This document shows, piece after piece, positions 27,265 through 34,744 of a stretch of 64,000 nt of DNA. Position 1 is the first letter of the stretch; each line of letters starts with the position of its first letter. Location: assembly GCF_015644585.1 (NCBI RefSeq), contig NZ_JADOBI010000002.1, forward strand, positions 62,001 to 126,000, written 5' to 3'. The DNA is from Rahnella laticis (GTDB lineage Bacteria; Pseudomonadota; Gammaproteobacteria; Enterobacterales; Enterobacteriaceae). The translations under genes were made by a program, and so were the position numbers. The notes below the pieces were generated by a model. That model saw only the letters and a program-made list of their open reading frames with translations, searched no databases and had not been told where the DNA came from.

Positions 27265-28173
27265 TTAAGCCGGACGTCGCTTGGCGCTGTTTTCCCGCGC
27301 AATGGTGAGAAACGGCGTCACCAGTTCCGGCCGCGCACTGCCACGCCGCCAGGCCAGCCCGATATCCAGCGGTTCGATGGAATCCTCCAGTTTACTGGCT
27401 TCGATCATATTGCCTTCCAGCGACCACGCGCGGTACGCCATGTCTGGCTGAACAGACACGCCAAGCCCTGCCGCCACCAGACTGCGCACGGCTTCGGTCG
27501 AGGCAGTTTTCATCGCGATATTCGGTTTCAGCCCCGCCCGTGCCCACAGCCGCTGCGCGTGCTTTTCCATTTCATCCACATTGAGCTGGATCAGCGGTTC
27601 GTTGGCGATATCCGCCAGCGAAATGCTTTCACGCTCCAGCAACGGATGCAGCGGCGGCAGCCACAAGCGGTAAGAGGAATGGGTCAGCACTTCGGTCTGA
27701 AGCGCATCGCGGTCTTCAAGATTTGAGAGGATCAGCACACCGATATCAATTTCGCCGCTGACCAGCAGATGTTCGATGTACTGGCGCTCATCCTCGACGA
27801 CTTTCACCTCGACGTTAGGGTAATACGCGTTGAACTGCTTGAGTAAATCCACCAGAAAATACCCCGCCACCAGGCTGGTTACGCCCAGCGTGATTTGCCC
27901 GGTCACACTTTCGGTACCCAGTTGCAGGCTGCGTTTGGCGTTATCAACGGTTGCGAGGATCAGATACGACTGGCGCAAAAACTGATGCCCCTGATGCGTC
28001 AGCGTCATTCCCTTCGCGTGACGGTCAAATAGCCTCGCTTCGGTTTCCACTTCAAGTTGCTGAATCGCCTGGGTTAACGACGATTGCGAAACAAAAGAAG
28101 CCTGCGCAGCCGCAGAAATCGAACCGGTCTCAGCGACAGCAATAAAATGGCGGATCTGGCGTAACGTCAACAT
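27265..28173 (-). CDS. LysR-family regulator of the ydc operon
   Basis: A 302-residue LysR protein with helix-turn-helix at residues 1-60 (MLTLRQIRHFIAVAETGSIS, then SFVSQSSLTQAIQQLE) and a full effector domain. I chose the ATG at 28173; the extension to 28269 lacks similarity. It lies directly upstream of the second dehydrogenase and the ydcSTUV-patD genes on the same strand, with the palindromes between. In E. coli the corresponding neighbour is a MocR-type regulator (YdcR), so regulation appears rewired here. The effector is presumably an amine or amino-aldehyde, which is an inference. Confidence 0.85.
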   Translation of the reverse strand: MLTLRQIRHFIAVAETGSISAAAQASFVSQSSLTQAIQQLEVETEARLFDRHAKGMTLTHQGHQFLRQSYLILATVDNAKRSLQLGTESVTGQITLGVTSLVAGYFLVDLLKQFNAYYPNVEVKVVEDERQYIEHLLVSGEIDIGVLILSNLEDRDALQTEVLTHSSYRLWLPPLHPLLERESISLADIANEPLIQLNVDEMEKHAQRLWARAGLKPNIAMKTASTEAVRSLVAAGLGVSVQPDMAYRAWSLEGNMIEASKLEDSIEPLDIGLAWRRGSARPELVTPFLTIARENSAKRRPA

Positions 28174-28427
28174 GGCGCGATCAAGACCTCTACATATAAT
28201 CGAACGCAATCGCTCAGCATTCGGTTTAAAGGAATGATCAAGTAATGGCAGGCGGCGGATTTTTGTCAAACGGGCGGAGAATTAAGTTTTCGAGGTGTGA
28301 TGGAAAACAGTAATCCCGCGTTCGAACGGTTACGCGCAAAGGAGTAAGTTACGGCAGTGACTCCGGGTAAAAAATGGACGCACGATCAGGCAATTACACA
28401 CCAGCAGCAACGGAGAGGACATATCAA

Positions 28428-28481
28428 TTGAAACATTCGCTGATTAAACCTATAGTCAATGTACGGAATAAAACCGTACAT
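28428..28481 (+). promoter_or_regulatory. Promoter and operator of the toxin-antitoxin operon
   Basis: A sigma-70 promoter TTGAAA (28428-28433), 17-bp spacer, TATAGT (28451-28456) is followed at once by the inverted repeat ATGTACGG-N7-CCGTACAT (28459-28481), which would cover the transcription start. TGTAC/GTACA dyads are usual for DUF1778 antitoxin operators, so autorepression is strongly suggested. Confidence 0.75.
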
Positions 28482-28562
28482 ACCGCAAGTCTCAATCTTT
28501 TTGAATATCTGAAAGCAAATAGCATGGCCGCTGCCTCCGGGTTAGCAGTTGAGGGGTTCATC

Positions 28563-28832
28563 ATGCCAGCACCAAAGAAACAGCGCATCGATCTCAGGTT
28601 AAGTAACGACGACAAGAGCGCGATCGAAGAAGCGGCGGCAATGTCCAACCAGACAATTACCCAATTTATGGTTGCCAGCGCTTCTAAACGCGCAGCGGAA
28701 GTTATTGAACAGCATCGACGTCTGATCCTAAACAACGAATCGTGGAATCTGGTAATGGATGCAATTAGTAACCCGCCAGTGCTGAATGACAGGCTAAAAC
28801 GAGCGGCAAAACGTCTTAAAAACATGGAGTAA
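28563..28832 (+). CDS. DUF1778 antitoxin, TacA-like
   Basis: An 89-residue ribbon-helix-helix antitoxin: KKQRIDLRLSNDDKSAIEEA forms the DNA-binding part and a C-terminal toxin-wrapping helix ends RLKRAAKRLKNME. I chose the ATG at 28563, preceded by GAGGGG. The frame remains open well upstream across the promoter and operator, which cannot be coding in this reading. It should neutralise the GNAT toxin encoded 3 bp downstream and repress the operon through the upstream palindrome. Confidence 0.85.
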   Translation: MPAPKKQRIDLRLSNDDKSAIEEAAAMSNQTITQFMVASASKRAAEVIEQHRRLILNNESWNLVMDAISNPPVLNDRLKRAAKRLKNME

Positions 28833-28835
28833 GAC

Positions 28836-29360
28836 GTGGCTGATTTAACCATTAGAATTTTTTCTGAAGATGACGAATATGATTTATTGGATTTCGATTG
28901 TGGCGAAGAGTCTCTGAATAATTTTCTTACCGCTCATCTGGCTCGTCAGCATAAAAACCGGATTTTACGCGCTTATCTGCTCATGACTAAAGAGCCGAAA
29001 CAAAGAGTCGTCGGCTACTACACGTTGTCCGGAAGTTGTTTTGAAAAGGAAACACTTCCCTCGAATACCCAGAAGCGAAAAGTACCTTATGAAAACGTTC
29101 CAGCCATTACCTTAGGCCGTTTAGCGGTTCATAAAGATTTTCAGGGGCAGGAATGGGGCACCACACTTGTCACACATGCGATGAGCGTCGTCTTTCGTGC
29201 TTCGAAGGCTGTCGGTGTCCATGCGATGTTTGTGGACGCGCTCGACGAGCGGGCGAAACAGTTCTATCTGAAACTGGATTTCATCTCACTCACCGGTGAT
29301 AACGCAAATTCGCTTTTCCTGCCGACAAAATCGATAGAAGAATTTTTTGCTGATGAATAA
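28836..29360 (+). CDS. GNAT toxin, TacT-like tRNA acetyltransferase
   Basis: A 174-residue GNAT protein of the TacT/AtaT kind, which acetylates the amino group of charged tRNA to block translation. The start is GTG at 28836, preceded by GGAG inside the antitoxin stop. The body has NVPAITLGRLAVHKDFQGQ, then the acetyl-CoA loop QGQEWGTTL, in which the third position is Glu rather than the usual Gly. The FYLKLDF segment supplies the usual C-terminal Tyr (residues about 148-154). The pair with a DUF1778 gene makes the toxin call secure. Confidence 0.85.
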   Translation: MADLTIRIFSEDDEYDLLDFDCGEESLNNFLTAHLARQHKNRILRAYLLMTKEPKQRVVGYYTLSGSCFEKETLPSNTQKRKVPYENVPAITLGRLAVHKDFQGQEWGTTLVTHAMSVVFRASKAVGVHAMFVDALDERAKQFYLKLDFISLTGDNANSLFLPTKSIEEFFADE

Positions 29361-29364
29361 TACA

Positions 29365-29390
29365 AAAGCCACGCAAAAACGCGTGGCTTT
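29365..29390. terminator. Terminator between toxin gene and osmC
   Basis: AAAGCCACGC and GCGTGGCTTT form a 10-bp stem with a 6-nt loop, 5 bp after the toxin stop. A and T runs on either side let it serve both convergent transcripts. Confidence 0.85.
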
Positions 29391-29425
29391 GTTCATTTCA
29401 AAACGCTGACGTCTTTAGCCCGACA

Positions 29426-29857
29426 TCAGTTTTCCAGCTGATAAGTCAGCGTGATTTCCGCTTTCAGCACCTGTGAAACCGGGCAGCCGGCTTTGGCTTT
29501 TTTGATGATTTCGTCAAATTTGTCTTTATCGATACCCGGCAGTTTGATTTTGCTGTCGAGCGCAATCTTAGTAATGGCAAATCCGCCGTCCACTTTATCC
29601 AGTGACACATCTGCGACGGTATCGATGCTTTCCGGCGTGTGCCCTGCTTCGCCGAGCATCAGCGATAATGCCATTGAGAAGCACGCAGAATGCGCGGCGC
29701 CAATCAGTTCTTCCGGGTTGGTTCCGGCTTTGCCTTCAAAACGGGTATTAAATCCGTACGGCTGATCCTTCAGCGCTCCACTTTCAGACGAGATGTAACC
29801 TTTACCGTGTTTAATATCGCCTTCCCAGTGCGCCGATCCTTTCTTATGAATGGTCAT
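29426..29857 (-). CDS. osmC: Peroxiredoxin OsmC
   Basis: A 143-residue OsmC/Ohr-family thiol peroxidase that reduces organic hydroperoxides. The two catalytic cysteines are C59 (AAHSACF) and C125 (KAGCPVS). The N-terminus MTIHKKGSAHWEGDIKHGKG matches OsmC rather than Ohr. It is monocistronic and convergent with the toxin gene. Confidence 0.93.
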   Translation of the reverse strand: MTIHKKGSAHWEGDIKHGKGYISSESGALKDQPYGFNTRFEGKAGTNPEELIGAAHSACFSMALSLMLGEAGHTPESIDTVADVSLDKVDGGFAITKIALDSKIKLPGIDKDKFDEIIKKAKAGCPVSQVLKAEITLTYQLEN

Positions 29858-30003
29858 GTTTTTCCTCCGGTTTGTATTACATTGGCTATAAGTATAGCTT
29901 TAGCGCTGTGATTCGCGAGGATCGCCCGGCTATGCGGCTTCACCGCGGTTTTATCGCAAATCACGGAATTCATTCACCCCCACAAAAATAAAGAGAGACA
30001 AAC

Positions 30004-30183
30004 ATGTTCAAACCCCAGGATTTGGTTCAGTCAAAAACCGGCGGACCGCAAATGATTGTGCTGCGCGTGGAAGGCGAGACGTTGTGGTGTGCGCGTACGG
30101 ATGATTTTGCAAAAAAAGAGATCGAAGTGAGCGCTGATTCCGTGAATCTGTATCACTTAGACGGTGATTTCGGCGTTTGCTGA
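30004..30183 (+). CDS. YodC-like small protein (DUF2158)
   Basis: A 59-residue protein: MFKPQDLVQSKTGGPQMIVL, then a middle with GETLWCAR. This is the pattern of the YodC/DUF2158 family, in which a short SH3-like barrel begins with a QxKTGGPxM motif. An AAAGAGAGA purine tract lies 5 bp upstream. Its function is unknown. It is monocistronic, with a terminator 30 bp downstream. Confidence 0.8.
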   Translation: MFKPQDLVQSKTGGPQMIVLRVEGETLWCARTDDFAKKEIEVSADSVNLYHLDGDFGVC

Positions 30184-30213
30184 AAACGGCTTTTGATTTT
30201 ACAGAGACAAAAA

Positions 30214-30241
30214 AATCCTGAGATTATAAAATCTCAGGATT
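30214..30241. terminator. Terminator between YodC-like gene and nlpA
   Basis: AATCCTGAGAT and ATCTCAGGATT form an 11-bp perfect stem with a 6-nt loop. It lies between convergent genes and is preceded by an A-run that becomes a T-run on the other strand. Confidence 0.85.
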
Positions 30242-30269
30242 CAATGATTACTTATTGGCGATTGTATTC

Positions 30270-31082
30270 TTACCAGCCTTTTACCGCGTCACCGTGATAG
30301 ATGGCATCGGCCGCCTTAACTGTTGCATCCGTCTGATAAGCCTCAACCAGTTCCTTCACGGCCTGACTGTCTTTGTTATCTTCGCGCGCCACAATAATGT
30401 TCACGTAAGGCGAATCTTTGTCTTCCACGAACAAACCGTTTTTGCCCGGCGTCAGGCCAACCTGACCGGAATACGTGGTGTTGATCACCGCCAGTTCAAT
30501 TTTGTCATCGTCAATTGCGCGGGTCAGCTGCGGGGCTTCAATCTCAACAATCTTGAGATGTTTCGGGTTCTCAATGATATCCAGCGAAGTAGGCAGCAAA
30601 CCCACGCCGTCTTTCAGTTTAATCAGCCCTTGTTTTTGCAGCAGTAACAGCGAGCGGCCAAGGTTAGTCGGATCGTTCGGTACGGCAACCTGTGCGCCGT
30701 CGCTCAGCTGATCGATGGATTTGATTTTGCGGGAATACGCCGCGATCGGGTAAACAAAGGTTTTACCCACTTCTACCAGTTTGTAGCCACGCTCTTTCAC
30801 TTGTTTGTCGAGATACGGGCGGTGCTGGAAGGAATTGACGTCAATATCGCCGCTGCTCAGTGCAGAGTTAGGCAGCACGAAATCGTTGAAGGTCACCACT
30901 TCGACGTCCAGATTGTATTTATCTTTGGCCGTTTTCTTGATGGTTTCCCACATCTGCTGATCGATACCCGCGCTGATGCCCACTTTGATGTGGTTATCTT
31001 TGGATTTTTGATCACAAGCCGTCAGCGCCAGAGCGCCAACCAGCGATAACGCCAGGAGTGAAATTTTTATTGCGGTGCGCAT
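30270..31082 (-). CDS. NlpA/MetQ-family lipoprotein
   Basis: A 270-residue periplasmic binding lipoprotein of the methionine family. The signal peptide ends in the lipobox LTAC, and the body contains ISAGIDQQMWETIKK, then DIDVNSFQHRPYLDKQ and PNDPTNLGRSLLLLQ, all typical of MetQ/NlpA. No metN or metI homologue is adjacent, so this is more like the free-standing NlpA, or an extra receptor for a MetNI system elsewhere. I chose the ATG at 31082, preceded by GGAAAGAG; the ATG at 31118 adds a hydrophilic stretch before the signal peptide. Confidence 0.85.
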   Translation of the reverse strand: MRTAIKISLLALSLVGALALTACDQKSKDNHIKVGISAGIDQQMWETIKKTAKDKYNLDVEVVTFNDFVLPNSALSSGDIDVNSFQHRPYLDKQVKERGYKLVEVGKTFVYPIAAYSRKIKSIDQLSDGAQVAVPNDPTNLGRSLLLLQKQGLIKLKDGVGLLPTSLDIIENPKHLKIVEIEAPQLTRAIDDDKIELAVINTTYSGQVGLTPGKNGLFVEDKDSPYVNIIVAREDNKDSQAVKELVEAYQTDATVKAADAIYHGDAVKGW

Positions 31083-31285
31083 GAGGTTTACTCTTTCCGT
31101 GAATAAATAAGTGTTCAAATTGAAGCCGTAGCTTTACAGACACAGTGTTTCAAAACGTTTTCACATGAGCAAATACGAAAAAGAAATAACCTAATGCAAA
31201 AAGCGGAATTTTTGGCGGACATTTATTCTTAAATTCTATAAAACGGTAACCTGAGTGTTGTTAATTTGTTGTTTAACCTCCACGG

Positions 31286-31309
31286 GTTTTGTTTCAGTAA
31301 AAACAAAAC
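31286..31309 (-). terminator. AT-rich hairpin downstream of the small orphan gene
   Basis: GTTTTGTTT and AAACAAAAC form a 9-bp stem with a 6-nt loop, 65 bp beyond the stop of the leftward 82-residue gene. Low GC makes it a weak terminator candidate. Confidence 0.35.
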
Positions 31310-31373
31310 ACGGCCTAGGATTAATCTTAAGACCATGTTTTTTATGGTGTATATCATTATCAATAAAATAGGA

Positions 31374-31622
31374 CTACCTTACATTCAATTCCGTCGCCCA
31401 TGCTGAAACCGTGTCAGGAGAAATAAAATTTACATCGTAAATACAACCACTTGGTGAAGATGTTAAATATCCAATGCAGGGAAAAGAATCAGGGTGCAAT
31501 TCAACCAAAACCTGCTGAATTTCCTCATCACTCATTAATGGTGAGATGACGGAATCCGAAAACTTAAAGTAGTCTTCAAACATCCACGATATATAGTCCT
31601 TTTCGCTCCTCAACACTCTCAT
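31374..31622 (-). CDS. Orphan small acidic protein, unknown
   Basis: An 82-residue AT-rich gene with an AGGGAG tract 8 bp ahead of the ATG at 31622. The product is acidic, with SEKDYISWMFEDYFKFSD near the start and DEEIQQVLVELHPDSFPCIG in the middle. I do not recognise the family. Its composition and lone position resemble immunity or phage-accessory genes, but there is no toxin next to it. A GTG start at 31631 is possible. Confidence 0.5.
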   Translation of the reverse strand: MRVLRSEKDYISWMFEDYFKFSDSVISPLMSDEEIQQVLVELHPDSFPCIGYLTSSPSGCIYDVNFISPDTVSAWATELNVR

Positions 31623-31789
31623 ATAACGCACTCCCTCCGGTTAAACCCCGTTAAAAAAATAGCAGGGCTGCGAAGTTCATGCGAACAATAATTGAGCTGA
31701 AATTGCCTTAAATCAAATAAAGCCCGCCAAAGGCAAGCTTCGGGGAGGTCAGAATCGCTTACGTGGAAAGATTTCCTGATCGCAAACGA

Positions 31790-33001
31790 TCATTCTTTGG
31801 CGGAATGCAGCGCAACAGGCTGCGGGCGTGACAGGAAAATGGTGATGCCCGCGAGCAGCGTCAGCGCGCCACCGAGCAGAAACGCACTGCTCACACCGGC
31901 GTTGTCCGCGAGGATCCCGCCGAACAGCGCGCCCAGCGCCAGCGAGGTCTGGAATACGCAAACCAGTAACGCCGAACCCGTTTCAAACAATGCGGGCGAT
32001 GCCTGATAAGTCCAGATATTGAGACACACCGGCAGCGCACCAAACGCCAGGCCCCAGAGGATCACCAGCGCACTGGCCAGCGGCAACGGCAGGTTAAACA
32101 GCGACAACGCCAGCACCGAAAGACTCAGCAGCAACATGTTCAGCATGAAAGCTTTCTTCACGCCAAATTCGCGCACGGTGATTTCCGTGGTCAGCGTGCC
32201 AATCAGCCCTGCAACCCCGTAGCCCATCAGCAATAACGAAATATCGCTGGCAGGCAGTTTGAGATTAAAGCGCAGCCAGGGTTCGAGATAGGTGTAAGCC
32301 GCGAAATGGCCGCCCGCCATAAAGACGCCGATGATAAGCGCATAACGGATCCCCGCCACTTTCGTCACGCCAAGCATTGCGCGCAGTCCGATGGACTGCT
32401 GCGCCGGTAAAGAAGGCAGCGCCAGCCATTGCAGCACGAAGAAAACCAGCGCCAGCGCGGAGTTGAGGGTAAACGCCATCCGCCAGCCATAAAGATCGCC
32501 GATAAACGCCCCTGCCGGAACGCCCGCCACGGTTCCGACGGCCACGCCGGCGGTGATCAACGAAATGGCGCGTGCGCCCTGCTCTTCTGCCACCAGTCTG
32601 CGCCCGGACGGAATAGCAAACGACCAGAAACCGCCGACACCGATGCCGAGAATAATGCGTCCGATCAGCAAAACGTTGAACGATTCGGCCATCACCGCGA
32701 TACCGTTTGCCAGAATCACTGACGCCGAGAGCAGTAAAAGCAGATTCCGGCGATCCATTTTTTTGGCGAAAAGCATAATCAGCGGCGCAGAAATTGCCGC
32801 GATTAATCCCGGCAACATCACCGCCAGCCCGGCGTGGCCTTCCGTCACGCCCAGAGATTGCGCAATCGGCGACAGCAGGCCGATAGGCAGGAATTCAGTG
32901 TTAACCAGAACAAAGGTGCCGCAGGCCAGTGAAAAGACCGCCAGCCAGCGGCGAAAAGCAGACGTCTCTGGCCGGGTGTCCAGCGATGAGCACTCAGTCA
33001 T
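31790..33001 (-). CDS. MFS exporter, DHA1 (NepI/SotB-like)
   Basis: A 403-residue major facilitator with twelve predicted helices. It has the DHA1 motif between helices 2 and 3 (FAKKMDRRNLLLLLSA, about residues 78-93), an antiporter-type glycine-rich stretch (ITAGVAVGTVAGVPAGAFIG) and an N-terminus like NepI and related sugar/nucleoside exporters. The substrate is unknown: relatives export purine nucleosides, sugars or drugs. It is monocistronic. A perfect palindrome upstream suggests local control. Confidence 0.85.
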   Translation of the reverse strand: MTECSSLDTRPETSAFRRWLAVFSLACGTFVLVNTEFLPIGLLSPIAQSLGVTEGHAGLAVMLPGLIAAISAPLIMLFAKKMDRRNLLLLLSASVILANGIAVMAESFNVLLIGRIILGIGVGGFWSFAIPSGRRLVAEEQGARAISLITAGVAVGTVAGVPAGAFIGDLYGWRMAFTLNSALALVFFVLQWLALPSLPAQQSIGLRAMLGVTKVAGIRYALIIGVFMAGGHFAAYTYLEPWLRFNLKLPASDISLLLMGYGVAGLIGTLTTEITVREFGVKKAFMLNMLLLSLSVLALSLFNLPLPLASALVILWGLAFGALPVCLNIWTYQASPALFETGSALLVCVFQTSLALGALFGGILADNAGVSSAFLLGGALTLLAGITIFLSRPQPVALHSAKE

Positions 33002-33434
33002 TATTGTTATCCTTAGTGAGGTGAATTATTACGGACATGTAGTTTGATCGTAATAAAACGTGATCGCCGTCACCGGGTCAAGATTATTTATAACGATCGT
33101 TAGGGTATCTCTAATGACCATTTGGACTAAGCCAGAGCCCGCCTGCGATGCGGCTTACAGAGGGATCTTATGCCGCCGGTTTGCAGGGCACATACAGATA
33201 ACGCGGACAGAAAATCTCTCCACATATAAAGTATGTTGTAACTAAGTTACGTAACGAGCGGATCCCGGCTGGCATCCGCTGAAATGTGCAGAGTAAAAGT
33301 TGCTGGTTTCTTCTGGGCTAAGTTATCGATTTTATGTACTACTTTTCTGAAAATAACATTAATAATCAATCACTAATTGTTAATATACACGGGGAAGCAT
33401 ACGGTGTTGTCACACAAACAACAGGGAGTTAAAT
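33002..33434. other. Intergenic region between exporter and hcp
   Basis: No gene seen in 433 bp. It contains the palindrome TAACGATCGTTA (33091-33102) upstream of the exporter, with a TTGACC -35-like hexamer on the leftward strand. AGCGGAT-N10-ATCCGCT (33257-33280) is a 7-bp stem nearer hcp. The hcp promoter is presumably in the AT-rich stretch from 33320 to 33400. Confidence 0.4.
33091..33102. promoter_or_regulatory. 12-bp palindrome upstream of the MFS exporter
   Basis: TAACGATCGTTA is a perfect palindrome about 90 bp upstream of the exporter start. Its shape suits a TetR- or MarR-type repressor; no such gene is adjacent. The role is inferred. Confidence 0.35.
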
Positions 33435-33920
33435 ATGGCTATTCCAGCTTACTTATGGCTCAAAGACGACGGCGGTGCACTGATTAAGGGGTCAGTCGAT
33501 GTCAGAGGTCGCGAGCACTCAATCGAAATCACATCGTTCAATCATTCCCTCAGTATTCCCACTGATAGTGGCACGGGAAAACTCACGGGTACGCGGGTAC
33601 ATGGAGCAATGCAGGTTGAGAAGGATTTTGATTCCTCCTCACCTTACCTATACAAAGCTGTGGCCACCGGCCAGACCTTGAACTCAGCTGAATTGAAATG
33701 GTACTGGATCAATGACGCGGGTCATGAAGTTGAATATTTCAACATGTTCATGGAAGGCGTGAAGATCGTCTCTGTCGTCCCGATGATGCATGACACAAAA
33801 GCAGTGATAAATGTTGGCCATAAAGAAGCCATTCAACTGCGCTATCAGAAAATCACATGGAAATATTTGGATGGAAATATCCAGTACAGTGATGCATGGA
33901 ATGAGCGCATAACCGGGTAA
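33435..33920 (+). CDS. hcp: Type VI secretion tube protein Hcp
   Basis: A 161-residue Hcp protein. It opens MAIPAYLWLKDDGGALIKGS and has the family stretch REHSIEITSFNHSLSIPTDS, with a beta-rich body and no C-terminal extension. Hcp hexamers form the T6SS tube and carry small effectors in the lumen. A purine-rich GGGAG precedes the ATG. No tss sheath, baseplate or ATPase gene is in the window, so this is an orphan hcp followed closely by two small genes, the usual arrangement of an hcp-linked effector/immunity pair. Confidence 0.9.
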   Translation: MAIPAYLWLKDDGGALIKGSVDVRGREHSIEITSFNHSLSIPTDSGTGKLTGTRVHGAMQVEKDFDSSSPYLYKAVATGQTLNSAELKWYWINDAGHEVEYFNMFMEGVKIVSVVPMMHDTKAVINVGHKEAIQLRYQKITWKYLDGNIQYSDAWNERITG

Positions 33921-33926
33921 CAAAAT

Positions 33927-34367
33927 ATGGATACTACCGAACAAACCAGTGGCTACTACTTCAACGGGTTATCTAACTTATCACCAGGGGAACTGTTCTT
34001 TTGGGTTTTTCTGGATGAAACCGGCAAACAGGTAGGGATTACCGATTTTGCAAACCTTGCTCTGATTGTTCTCGGCCAGCCCATGAAAGCGACACGCGCC
34101 AAACCTCTTGGCGCAACACCTGGGACCTCGATATTAAGTTATCATCTGAGGCAATGGCTTAATATAGAGGTTAAGCAATGGCCTACTCTAACTAACGGGA
34201 GTATCCGGCGGTTAAAATTCTCCTACGTAACAAATCTCGGGGCATTTGTTGGCCGATGGATCCCTTTTGTTGGTTGGGTAATACTCGCGGACGATGTTGC
34301 TACAATTGCCTGCAAAACCACTAACCGTTTTAACACCATTGCCAATGAGAAAGATCGCCTATGGTAA
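33927..34367 (+). CDS. Candidate Hcp-linked effector with membrane segment
   Basis: A 146-residue protein of unknown family, 6 bp after hcp. The N-terminal half is soluble. A strongly hydrophobic segment (GRWIPFVGWVILADDVATIA, about residues 109-128) sits near the C-terminus, followed by a basic/acidic tail. This layout, and its place between hcp and a small cytoplasmic-type gene, suggest a small membrane-active effector loaded into Hcp. No catalytic motif is evident. The alternative is a structural or adaptor protein. The effector call is inference. Confidence 0.5.
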   Translation: MDTTEQTSGYYFNGLSNLSPGELFFWVFLDETGKQVGITDFANLALIVLGQPMKATRAKPLGATPGTSILSYHLRQWLNIEVKQWPTLTNGSIRRLKFSYVTNLGAFVGRWIPFVGWVILADDVATIACKTTNRFNTIANEKDRLW

Positions 34368-34699
34368 GTAATGAGGAAATCATAAATTGGTACAATGAGC
34401 GTTTTAACAAACCGGGTTATTTCTCTAAAAAACGCTGGCCGGTCACTATTGATACCAGCCTTTCTACCGGCCGTTATGTCTGGGCGTGTGAAACCGGGGA
34501 CGACATCATGAAAGAATATTTCGAGAAATTCCAGGTTGAACCTCAGGGGTTCGATTTCTTGAAGTACTGGCCAATTGAGGCGTCTGGCCTGTCAATCTTT
34601 GCGTTATGCACATGCGGAGATGATTACGAGGAGCCACTACCATTAACGCTCAAAATGTTGGCTGAATCAGCGCGTGCGGGAAAGTGGCTGTATGACTAA
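34361..34699 (+). CDS. DUF1493-family protein, possible immunity partner
   Basis: A 112-residue acidic protein resembling the DUF1493 family: an N-terminal helix (NEEIINWYNERFNKPG), then TIDTSLSTGRY, GDDIMKEYFEKFQVEP, GFDFLKYWP and a C-terminus with LTLKMLAESARAGKWLYD. These resemble small acyl-carrier-like helical proteins; their function is unsettled. It overlaps the preceding gene by 7 bp, so the two are made together, as effector/immunity pairs are. There is no signal peptide, so if it is an immunity protein it acts in the cytoplasm. Confidence 0.6.
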   Translation: MVSNEEIINWYNERFNKPGYFSKKRWPVTIDTSLSTGRYVWACETGDDIMKEYFEKFQVEPQGFDFLKYWPIEASGLSIFALCTCGDDYEEPLPLTLKMLAESARAGKWLYD

Positions 34700-34744
34700 A
34701 AAATTAAATTTAGTCCTCCCCTCTTATCTGATCGGATATTTCAT

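Noticed and set aside
28310-28340. GTTCGAA-containing stretch resembling a tRNA T-loop
   Set aside because: No matching acceptor, D or anticodon stems could be paired around it.
28374-28562. N-terminal extension of the DUF1778 antitoxin
   Set aside because: It would place coding sequence across a strong promoter and operator; the ATG at 28563 has a better ribosome-binding site and matches the family.
33060-33245. Open frame of 61 codons between the exporter and hcp
   Set aside because: There is no ribosome-binding site, its composition is unlike a protein, and it spans the 33091 palindrome.
33238-33250. GTAACT-A-AGTTAC palindrome upstream of hcp
   Set aside because: Short, AT-rich and far from hcp; likely chance.
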